NCBI GenBank assembly: GCA_026168455.1
Contig: CM047430.1
Location: 73,075,044-73,139,043 of the forward strand
Direction: 5' to 3'
DNA from: Theocolax elegans
Lineage: Eukaryota > Arthropoda > Insecta > Hymenoptera > Cerocephalidae
Length of the DNA stretch: 64,000 nucleotides
Numbering within the stretch: position 1 is the stretch's first letter; each line of letters begins with the position of its first letter. The position numbers were made by a program, and so were the translations under genes. The notes beneath the pieces are model-generated. The model made no database searches. It saw only the letters and a list, made by a program, of their open reading frames with translations, and was not told the origin of the DNA. Below, piece by piece: positions 44,401 to 57,100 of the stretch.

Positions 44401-47400
44401 AGTTCATTAATCTTTTAAATTAATTTTAAAATTTTATTATCTTTCGCGAATGTTAAAATTACGTTTTTAACTCGATGTTACGTAAATTTGATAAATTAGT
44501 CATATACTTATATATAGATAACGAAAAAATTTACTTTTGCAAAAGCGTAAGTAATTCCCTCAATAATTTCTAGGATTAAAAATAATAATAATTTTAATGT
44601 TTACCAACAGTGTATAAATTTGATAAATTAAACATTTTGCAGCATGAATTATTATATTCGCTAGTTTGAAAGTAAAGCAGATTTCGTTTTATTCTTTACC
44701 GAAAATGTGAAATTACAAAAAATTAATGATTATCGAAACTTTAAAGCTCCATGTTTTAATCATTAACGAAGAGCAGTAAATTACTTGTAAAAATTTGAAG
44801 TATACTTATTCTTTACTTCCAAAATTTTACTATTTTCGAAAATTAATTTATGATGGGGAAAGATCACCGATCTGAAAATATAAATCACATCGATGCGGAA
44901 ATTTCCGTGTAGGTAGAGCGACCGAGAAAGGGGAAGCCGCGCTCGCGCGCGAGATTGCTCGTCCGCTGAAACCTCTGGCTCGTGACGCCACGTACACGAG
45001 ATAACTTCCCTTTCCCTCTCAAAGCCAACGTCCGAGGATATACCTCAACTTGCCTTTTTCTATCTCTCTTTCCTTTTCTTTTTTCTTTCTTTATACTTAT
45101 TCCTTTTCATTTTTCCGCAGCGCTTCCTCTTCCTACGAACCGCTTCTTCTTCACCACTATCCTCCTTTTGTCTTTTACTCTATACACTATATTATTAATG
45201 CGATTATCATTTTTTGATGTACATCCCGATATGATAAATACATTTTTCTCCCCTCTCGACACTGTACTGTGTGCCCTTCGAAAAAAATTGGTTTAACATC
45301 CAGATAACTACCAAAATATAAACATTTTTTTAAAGAATTCCATCGGTTCTATAGAATTGTATATATCGATGTATCGCTACAATCAGAAAAATGGTATATT
45401 AAAAATGTCTATTTTGTTATAGTAACGTAGGGATATACTTGGATTATCATAAATTTTCACTATATTTCATAGGAAATATTAGCATGTATATATCGTATTT
45501 TTTATAAGAATTTATAGCAACGAATTACTATATAATATAGTAAATATTGTGATAATCCAAGTATATCCCATACATTACCATAACAATATAGTCATTTTTA
45601 CTATTCCGCTCTTCTCACTGTAGTAAAAATATAATCTATTTTTTTATTTTTATGTACAAATTGGCAGTTTTTAAAAAATGTCTATTTACAATTATTAACC
45701 TCGAATCATCAACAAATGGAAACTACTAGGGATACGCTCGTTTACATTGAAAATTTTTGTTTATCGTATTTATAGGTTAACATTTCTGATCTTTCTTTTA
45801 TGGGGGGAGGATGCGTGCAGTATAAATATTCGTATTGGAACGTGTTTTTACTTTCGATATATGTGCACACGCGCAAAAGAAACGAAAGTATTTGCTTTTA
45901 CGTTCGAAGGGGAGGGGAAGAAAACATGTGTAACGTTACTATCCGATATACAATCTGACCTTTTTTCAGTCATTAATCATTATCTTGGGTAACGCGAAAT
46001 TATTATATATATAAGTACGCCGCTGTATAAACGGTCACGTAATTTTTCAAATTTTTTCTTTAAACGAAACGCACGATTACATTTAAAGAATACGTTTGAA
46101 ATTCTCAATCATAATTTCAAAATGTAGATGGAAATGTGCAAATTAATGAATTAATCTTTCAAAATTTTATGTTGCATACATCTGCATACGTATCAGTCTC
46201 GCACACAACAACGAGACATTTTCTTTAATAACTTATGAAAATTTAACCTAATGTACACCTTTCTAACTCGATCAGGGACACATTTGTCCTGTAGATGAAT
46301 TTTAAAAACTATACAATTTTTATAACATTTGTTATTCTTGCAATTTTTAATTTTAAAGTTTGGTATTCCAATATATTTGGTAATAGTATTTACTTACGAT
46401 ACACGAAATTTTAACTAAATTACATTTTGTCAATTAAAATGCAGTTACACTGAGAAATAAGTTGTAGTAAAAATTATAATACTGTCCAGTAATAAAATTA
46501 CAGAATGTCAAAAGTCGAAAAATTACTCTACTGTATAGTAAACATTTACCGAAACTTTATTCATTTTTACTAGAATTATTGTAATATTTTACTTCTTGTA
46601 ATATATTACTAGACAGTACACGGAGAAATTTTTTTTAAATATTACAAAGTAGTTTAGTAACAATTACAAGACCCTCGAGTAATATGGTCACAGACCGAGA
46701 AAATCCAAAAAATTACTAGATTGCCAAATAAAATTTACATAACACCAAGTAAAATTTACAGTTAATGTAAAATTTGAGAAAATCAAGAACTATGTTTTAC
46801 AAACAAGCGTGTAATTTTTCCTAAGTCATATTTTTTCCTAAGCGTTATCGTTTGTTTGTCTATAGACAGGATGATTCGGTGAAACAATACGTGACCGACG
46901 CGGTGGCGTAATGGTAAAGACTTCGGCTCTCAACTCAAACTTCACAAGTTCGATCCCGGTGACATCCAAACATTTATTCATTAATAAAATTTGATCAAAA
47001 TGTTTCAAATATTCATAACTCTTAAATAATATCTGAAACTAGTACCTAATATATGGAAGAAACAACATTTTTTTCAATATTAAAAAGAATTTAAATTACA
47101 GCTCACTAGGAGAGTGTCACACGGGAAACGGATCTTTACCGAACTGTAGGATATGTTTTCTACTATAAAAATATCAAGAAAGCCGGAGCTATAGACTCTA
47201 ACGCTCTATTTTTCGATAATTATAACCAAAAAATGTAAAATTTCGCCAAAAATACATTTATAAAAGCCAAAGATACATTTTTAAAAAAAGAAGCTTAAAT
47301 ATCTAAATTTGGTCTAAAGTTATGGGAGATATAAGATTTAGACGTAGTTCTGACTTAAAAAAATCATCAAAATGTAAAGCTAAATTTTCGTTAAAATTTC

Positions 47401-48655
47401 GTCTTATTCTTATTTCTCCTATAACTTTAGGCCAAAATTAGATATCTAACCTTCTTTTTTTTCAAATGAATCTACTTGATCTCAGCTTTCTTTTAAACTT
47501 AAGTTTGAATGTATATATTTAGCCGATTTCGAGTTATAAACAATCAAACTTAGAAGTATTTTTGGCAAAATTTTACGTTTTTGGGTTGTAACTATCGAAA
47601 AATAGAGCGTTAGAGTCTATAGCTCTAGCTTTCTTGATATTTTTATATTAGAAAACATATCCTTCAGTTTGGTAAAGATTCATTTCCCGTCTGTTACGAG
47701 CTGTCTGTTACCACATTACTTGACAGTTCATGAATTTTTACTAGACTGATATGTAATATTTACAAAAAATTTATGTCCATACATATTTATAATATAGATT
47801 TATTTACAATAAGAATATATTATTAAGAAAAATATATTATTTGAAGGTTAAATAAAACTTTAAATTAGGCATTAATCGGTCATTTGTTTGGTATTTTTTG
47901 ACAATTGGCCATTACTTGACTTAAAAAACGTTACGCTATATATAAAATACGATGACAATTCCCCTAAGTGAAACAATACAATAACTGTATTGTATTTTTT
48001 ACAAATTTATTGTTTCATGTACGTTTGCAATAATATCGATAAAATAATAATACACTATAAAAGCAATAAATAAGAATTTACCATGCATAAATGTTCACCT
48101 AAACTTTGCAAAATCTTTGTAAAAAAAACCAATTCCACATAAAAATTTGATAATACATCTAACAAAGAAAATGCATTTCCCAAACAAAAAAAAATACCAT
48201 TAACTACCAACATTGCATAACAAAAAATGAAGAAAGAAGAAAAAAAAAAGAAATGTTCATTTTCTTATAAATTTTTTCGTTGAACGTCATTATCTCGAGA
48301 TTTTTCAAAGATCGCTATAGTGCACACGGAGTTTCGCAACGACAATAAATTTAGAAATTACGTTGCACACAACACCTCGAGTCTCTAAACAAATCCGCGC
48401 GAATCTCCCACGCGGGTTCTTAAAATGAAGAAAAAGAAAAAAAAATTAAATGGTAAATATAATTACTCGAAGAGTTGGATATAAGTTAGAAGAAAATAGT
48501 TCTCTGCGCCCATTTTGCAGATCCGTTGTGGCTTGGAAATCGATCGTACGATCGACGGGTCCGCAACTAAACGATCGTATATATAGGTATACATACATCC
48601 CGCGAGTTAATAAAACGAATCGGGCGCGCTCACGTATATGTATATCTTGTACGAT

Positions 48656-48696
<41 letters not shown>

Positions 48697-48947
48697 GACC
48701 CACGCGAAAAACCTAATGATACTTCACCCTGACCTTAGGATCAACCGTACACTCGAGTTCAAAACCTTTCAGTTACAATACGACTGAATCGCGTCGCGGA
48801 TACGACGTACACTAGGTACATATATATCTACAAGGAGAAAGAAAATTTCCTAAAAATTCTCTATTTTTATATAAATTTCCTGACAGAAATTATGAAAACA
48901 AGTAAACGTCAGCATTTTACCCAGAACATTAATGTTTAATTTTCATT

Positions 48948-48986
<39 letters not shown>

Positions 48987-51068
48987 GTACTTTTTGGTTT
49001 AACGAGAAAGAAATGCAAATTCGACAATACGATCGTTCGATACGATATTGCTCAGTTTAGCGTTGTCCTCAACGACTCTTACGAAATCAATCGTTAGGAT
49101 GAATGACCGCAGCACCGTACACTTTTTTTCCCTTTTTGTACAACTCATCGCGCTCAACGATATTACAACAATCTCCTCGTTAATTTTAAGGAAAATATAT
49201 ATATATATATAATTACTTGGCAAATATATATATATATATAGAAATCGTTGAGTAAATATCTTATTATTCAACGAATACTTAACGAACGTTAAATTTTATT
49301 AGTGCGTGTTTACACTTCACTACGATTTCATTTTATTTAAACTATAATATGTTTTTAACGCTACGTACAAACGCGCTGCAGTCAAGTCGCACCTCTATAA
49401 GATAACGTTGTATATATAAAGTAAAATTTAAACTCGAAACTGTACAAACTCAACGCAAAATAGCAATAAAACAACTGTTAACCTTAAAATAATGCCCTAT
49501 ATTTATGTCGAAAGTACACTTTCTGTCTATAACTGCGTGTATACATATATATATATATAGAACAGCGTTATCATTCGTGACTTTAGCTCGTTAATGCAAA
49601 AACTATAACTGTCTAAATATATATTTATTATCGTATTTTTCCTTTTTTTTTTAAATAATTGATCGAATAACGATCGTTGTTAATCGATTACACTAAACAA
49701 TTCGATAACCACTCGGTTCAAAGTAAAATCCAAAGGAATTAATTCTCGGTCTTACTATACTCGGATACATTCTCAAATCGGTGTGCTCTCAACATCGATC
49801 GCAAGATAAACACTCGTGTATAATATCGTCGAATCACCGTTTTCGTGCCCACGCGCTCTCGATTATACGGTGTGTATACCGTACTTCTGGAATATTCCAT
49901 CTCGAATTTAAAAAATAAACAAAAAAAAGAGGGAGAAAGATTTTTTGATTTCTTGATCGGTTTGATATACCTTCGTTGAATTGTTCTACATGTATCTTGG
50001 TGCAAATGTCAGGTACAAATCGATCTTTTAGCATGTATACTTTTTCTAATCGGCATAAAACGGATATGTGTAGATAGTTTTAATTTAAATTAACAAATGA
50101 CATTGAAATTAACGCAGGATTATTGGAAAATACAAAGATATATACATATATAAGAAAAGTAAACGGTAAATAATTGCTTACAAATGTTCAAGTGAGTATA
50201 ACCACTAATTCCAAAGTTATATGATTGTTTTGAGATTAAAAATGTTTATAAAGAGTATACACCGTATATAAATTGTTTATTGAAATAAAAAATAAAAAAT
50301 AAAATATTAATATATTTTATTCCAAAATTTCACTTACATCGTCTTAAAGATTATGTAAAATTTAATGTTAGATTTTTGCTCATCAAAATAATAGTACAGA
50401 TAAAAATGAACTTACGAGCCAAATAATTCCCAAAACTGGCAAAACTTCAGTACACAATTTCAGCATATTTTTTTAGTTTTCGAACTTTAGATATTAATAA
50501 TTTTTGGTACTTTTCATTTTATATTTTTACATTTATGAACTTAGAGGTTTATAACTCCGAGGAGAAGTTTGAGTTACTTATAATAGGACCTCTTTCCGGG
50601 ACTGAGAATCGAAGTCTTGGGGAATTTTGGGAATGATTTGGCTCGTAGAGATCAGTAAATTTATTTTCATCTATAAAAGAAAAATATTTTGATATGCACA
50701 TTTTGGTAAACGTGTCTTCTGTTCGTGTAAAGGAAGGTTCCAAAAAGAATCGATATTTCTGCAAAATTTCGGTACCTACTATACAATATGGCCTCATATG
50801 GTAAACTATTCAAACGAGTTGATGTATTATAAACACATACCAAAAAAATAAATATATATCAGAACAGCGATATTCCATATTTTTCATTAACCATTTATAT
50901 AAAATTGTCAAATGTCTAATTATAAGAGAACATTTAAACAAATTACGAAATTATGAAACAAAGTTCTTTCTCTGCTGGCATATAGATGTCTAAATAATAC
51001 ATACATATGTACATCTACATGTATATAAAGGATTTAATATATACGACGGTTTCTCGATCGCGTATATA

Positions 51069-51134
<66 letters not shown>

Positions 51135-54100
51135 GTCGGCCCATTTCGAAGCGAGGCACAATATAACGGCTCGCGAGAGAGATCGGCGTCGATGAGCCCA
51201 CAGACAAGCGAGGGGAAAGGGGAGAGGGAGGAGGCGGAGAGGAGGAACTCGCGAATATAATCTGTGTGGAGGAGTGCGACCGCGCGCTTTCGAGGAAACT
51301 ATTATCCTCTCCTTTTTTACACTGACGTAATTAATGCCGAGCGCTCGCAAAATATTCCTTCTGGTGCATTAGTTATTTTAATGGGGTTTATACCAGCCAC
51401 GTGCAATTAGAAACTCGTCTGCACACCGATTTTTCATCTTTTCCCTTTTTTTCCTTTTTCTTTTTCTTAGGGTTCGCGCGACCTTTCTTTTTTTTGTATC
51501 ATTATTTTCATTCACTTTTGTCTTGCGTGTTATACAATCCTTTTGATTATGTCCAAGTTTTTCCAAATCAATAGAATTGTTGGAAATAAACGATCGATCG
51601 AAAAAAAAAAACAAAAATTAGTCCCGCTATTTATTTTTTACTGCTTTTTTTCTCTGTGTAAGTACCTCTCTGTAGCGCTATTCTACTTGCTCCGAATCGA
51701 TCATCTACAAATATTTCCAATCATTTTTATAGTCGAGTGATTGAGAGATATTACAGGGTATAACCCGCGACATCTTCGAGTTTAATTCTCGACAGACAAA
51801 CACATGATAATGGAGTGTCTAGAAGTTCAAATCTATACAGAGCAAACTCAAATTTATGTCTATACAAATGTAAAAACCTGCTTCAATAATCAGTAACAAG
51901 TATGTATAAAATTAATTTAAACGCTGCATATTATCAAATTTTCAAAGTATATAAACTATGCAATCTATACACATGTAAAATCGTATCATTAATTAGAAAA
52001 TTATATTATTACGTATATACATATATATAACTGTTCACACTGTTGCAATACAAATTGTGTTAACGTATCATTACATGTATCTCAAATAATGTACAATTAG
52101 TACACGTATATAATGTATATTCGTTAATGCTCCATTAAATATATAAAACATAAACAAATATATAAATCTCGAATACCTCGATAATACCAGTTTTACAACA
52201 TTGTGGAACAATATATATATATATAGGGACACAACTCAAAAATTATTAAATTTCGAAAAAAAGAAAAGAAATTTTTGAACAATTTTCCGTAAACCGAGAA
52301 ATATTATCAAAATTGAATATTATTTCTAACGCGCGACTCGACCGTTAAATCTCCGTTTACGTGAATCTCATTTTTTTTGTTCAAACGCTCGCTTACGGCG
52401 TAGTCGACCATACGGTAAACTTACCGATGGCACGCTAAATTGTAATAAAGCAATTTGGTAAATTAATGTTACGTAACGCTATCGCGTACGTTATGCAAAT
52501 CGAACAAAACGTGCTCGAATCTACATTTTTCATTTTACGCCTAATTGTACTTTAACGCTTTTTATCCTCATCTTTACACGTATAATACATATGTACATAT
52601 ACACACATATACCGTTTAACATTATTATTCGACGTGCTTTTTTTTTATTGTTATTTTAACATCGCTTCTTTTATACGCCTAACTTGGTGCTAATCAGCGA
52701 CGAAGGTCAAATGTTCGACGTTTATTTTAAAATCAAACTGAAAAAAAAGAACTAATTATTTATTAAATGTTTCGTTTTGACGAGGAACTTTCTTCGGGCA
52801 CGAAAACAAATGGAAATTTTAATATTCATTGGCATTATATACCAATTACGTATATGCATATCCAACGTTGTTATTATATTTTTCAATCAATAGGTACACG
52901 AGAGAGTGTAATAAAGGAGTAATATAAGAAAACTATTACTATCTCGAAAAAGTTGATAGGTGTTAACGTCATCATTGTTTCCAAGTGTTACACCTTCTAT
53001 TATAGGAATATATACAGAATATATACAGAGGTATATATCGATCAATCCGAAACTTAACGACTGGCCTCTCAGTATATATAGATCGTCGAATCATTGCTCG
53101 AAACAATCGACTGAGAAAACAAAAACGTATATACTTTCGAAGTTTGATGACCGAATAAAAGTTTGTGTATCGAGACCGATTGTTAAATGAATTTAGTACA
53201 AAAATTAATGAGATCGTTGCATCTCCAATCAAATAATAATTATTACTGTTCGGGGTGTACAATCCAATTTCTTTTCGATAGTCGCGGTATATACACACAC
53301 AACAAAAGGTACTGCGACGATAGAGAACAAATATAAAGTGAAATTAATAATGTTTCCAATTATGAACTAGCCAGCCGTTCGTATTTATAGATTTATCTCG
53401 AAATGTCGTGTTTAATCTCTTGTAGAAACTTAAAATGCCTCGATGAGTAATAAATGACACACAAATGATACAAAGAGAAAAATATTTTAGATAAATTATA
53501 TAAATAAATCGAGGAAAAATTTACCGAGAGATCATGCAAAACGAAATACACCTTAATGTTTCATGTATATCGTATTACCAAATACATGAAAACAAATTCC
53601 TCACCTAATTAAATAGCGTTTAAAATTTAGTAATTCTTTAGGGGACAAGCCTGGGTTAAAATTGAAAAAGAAATTTCAATATTAAAAATTAATAATTTTT
53701 TTCATGACAATTGAAAACATTTATCAATTTTTTAAACAAATTATATTATTAATTTTTATTTCAAATTGTTTGACAATTTATTTTTAACATAACTATTTTT
53801 TAATACATTATGAGACTCCGTGCTCTAAATAGGCTGAAATTTTAACAGTATCTTTTTGTACAATATTTTGAACAAGATTCTTTGTAAAATTATGAAAACA
53901 AATTAGGAAAAATTATAAAAACTAGTTGGTCATTTTTACAAGTAACTTCAGAATATATAATATGACAATAACGTTAAAAAGTTAAATGAAAAATTGGACA
54001 TATCACGATATCTACGAATTTAATGGGTATTAACAGTAAAAATAGATAAAATAATCGTAAAAGAGATATAAAACTCGATAATTAATTAAAAAAACCCTCG

Positions 54101-57100
54101 AAGATCCACCGAATAACAGCGTAAACAACACTCTTTCGAAAGAGGGTACACGTGTTTTCGTAATATCATACTTACATTGTCCGATGAATCTCAAAGAAAC
54201 TCAAAGAAAACCCGTAAAAACGATTACACGCGGGAAAATACAATTTTCCTGTACGAAACAGATCGTATTTGCGGATAGGAAATTGCGTTTACCCTCACGA
54301 GGTTGCTCGCGCTCTGTCGCCCGCGTATGTGCGCGCGCCAAAGATACATGAAAAAAAAAAAAGGAAAAGAAAAGAAAAAGCGCGCGGAACCGGCCGGTGG
54401 TTTCGAAACGCGCGAGTCGTTTCGCGCTCGGCGTCTCGTGTTTCTTTTTTACGCGATCTCGTCTACGTATAGAGAGCGCGGGGCTGCTTACCACGGGAAG
54501 GAGGGCGACAAAAAACGAGTGAAAATTGCTCGACGTTGAGTAAAACCGATGGATTTTTAAAAGGCAATAGGAAAAATATGCGCGACCCAAGTATGTGCAA
54601 GTATAGATATATATAAATATATATCTCGTTTGCAACGAACATTCAACACGCGTACAATATATATATATACGTGCAATTTGAAATTTTCACGTTGAAAAGG
54701 AAAGTAAATGAAGTGGTAAATCCTAAAGTGTAAAAATTGACTCTAGAAATGTGTAAATCGTCGTAACCGCTCACTTTTGAATAGTGTAAAGTACGTGATA
54801 ATTGCAGTTTTGAAAAGTGTAAAATATGACAATTGCACTTTTGAATAATACGCAAAAATATTCACATTTATTATCGTTGTAAGTGTAAAGTTGTCGAATT
54901 ACATACGTAATTGTAACATTAATTTTTACACTTCATACAGTTTAAAAAGTAGCAAAAATGAAGCCTGCCATACTAGGATGATTAAATTAATTTATTCAAA
55001 CACAAGGCACCGGCAGTTGTCAACCCTAGTAGAAATGTAACATTTGAAGATTCAATAAAACTCGAATTTTGTCATTAATTGACCGTTTTTCCGGAATTTT
55101 ATGACACTTGGCCAATTTTTAGCTAAAAAAATGTTGCATTTACAGTCGGATCGTTATGCAAATGCAAATTAATTACAAAACCATATGTATATATTACTTT
55201 CAAAGTTTTGTTCTATATATATTATAAAGAAAATGTGAATGTATAAGTAAATCCTAAACACATATATTATTCATTAATTACTGACGCTCCTTAATCGGCT
55301 TCATCGTCAAACGGCTAAAATAAATGTTTTACAAATCATTCGTTTTCTACACCAGTGATATATTTCCGATATTCAGACAAACGATTTGATGAAATCGTCA
55401 ATTATAAACGCGTATATTGCGATTGTAACTGGGTTAAAACAGCTTGCGCTTGTTTGTTTCGTTCTTGTAACTTAGTTGTTTCTTTCTTTTTCATTTTTTG
55501 TAACGTCAATTTTACACGCTTTTACACGTATTGTTTTACACGCCCGCGAGACTGAGCGAAACGACAGGTTCTAGACAATTTGCATACAACAAAAGTCACT
55601 TAGCCTCTTACACGTGTAAAGCGAATGAAAAAAAAACTAAGAAAAAAGTGGGAGGAAATAATAAAGGAAAAACAACTGCACCGGTGAAATAAAATAACAC
55701 TATTGCGCGTTAATTTTACACATACTCTCATTCCTTTATTCTTAATTATTGGTTTATCGTCGTCGTTGCACGATATATATATATATGTTATACTGCCTTC
55801 GTTCGACGCAGTTGTTGCCACGAGATTTTATTATCTATACAATTTATTTTTCCTTCGTTTTCCAACAACGGTGTGTAGGTACGATTTAACGAGTTCTAAC
55901 GATTCGTCGTATGGTTATAGATGTATACGTTGTTCTACGTAATTATTAGGCGACGTTGCGATAAATAATTTTAACTATTTCGGAGAAAGAAAAACAAAAT
56001 AGATATTTACCATTTCTCGCCTGAGTATCGCCAATTGAGTGTCGAGGGTCGTCAGTTGCCGTCCTTGAGGCGAGGGTCTCGAACCCTGACTCGAAAGCGA
56101 CGTCGTTGAACTAGGTGTCTTGGGTGCTCTTTGCGATTTACTCGAAGATCGCGTCGGAGGTGGCGGAGGTGGTTCCACGATCAGACCCGCGCCGTTCAAG
56201 TTGAACCCGCTCAAACTTCGTGGCAGGGGCGGTAATCCTTGTAACGACGACATTGCTATCCTCTCGATGATGCTGCAAATAAATGTATTTTTCAAATACT
56301 TTTTCTCATCACTCTCAAATGGCAATTCCTGAACACTCACAAAAATGTAACGTTCAAATTTCATTGTAACATAAGAACATCGTATACTACTTCGATTTAT
56401 TGTAATTTTTAGGACAATTTACAAAATATGCCGTGTAGCAGAAATTTAAGAATTTTTAGGCGTGAACCTTTTTTTGGTGTATTTATAACAATTCGATATT
56501 TTACTGTGTAAACAAATGAAATATTATACATCGTTAGGAATCATTTTGTCAATTTTCATACAATCTTGTGAACACGGTTACCAAGATCGTAAATTCTAAT
56601 TCGTCGAAATAAAAAAAAGACAATGAAAGTGAAATTGAATTAATCACTATAAAATATAATAATTGTCCATGAAACCTTTCACTCAACGTATGTATTATTA
56701 ATTATATAACGTCTGCAATTTTTGATTAAATTAATATGTATAAGTTTATACGCAAGTCGGTGTTTTATTTTTTTTCTTTACATAAGCAATTGAAAACGTT
56801 CAATGATTAGTTAATATTTATATGGGATTTCACGTCAAGTGTACAAGACAAAATTTTAAAATAGCCCTAGCTGCAAACTAAAAATATCTTCTAGGATATG
56901 CAAAGAAAAAAATTTAAGGCAAAATATTAATATGCGTTATATAGTTATGCAAGTTGAAAAACCGCTGCCAATTAATTAACACGTAACTTCCTCAAATTAA
57001 CATGTCGATCCTACATGTAACATATATTACTCCAATATAGTATTATTTAATTATTAAAACAAAATCGTTGTAACATTTCGAAAAATATTATTCTTTTCTT

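Larger units (their letters stand above)
35435..56010. other. FAM89 intron 2 (about 20.6 kb)
   Basis: No supported exon. Its contents are the MITE relative at 39346-39445, an element start TTTAAGGGGGTGTCGGAC at 35485, CpG-rich patches at 36.7-37.2 and 54.3-54.5 kb, MITEs at 42568 and 45380, the tRNA-like element at 46893, foldback copy 5 at 47.1-47.7 kb, and several microsatellites. Confidence 0.7.

Noticed and set aside
46893..46968. Functional tRNA gene
   Set aside because: A and B boxes are clear, but the acceptor ends do not pair and no convincing anticodon arm forms. The head matches the SINE at 2128-2570.
51007..51350. Frames with long Ile-Tyr repeats
   Set aside because: Translation of an (AT)n microsatellite.
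54201..54635. 144-residue minus-strand frame
   Set aside because: Low-complexity Phe/Arg-rich frame over a CpG-rich and A-rich patch, with no recognisable domain or splice support.
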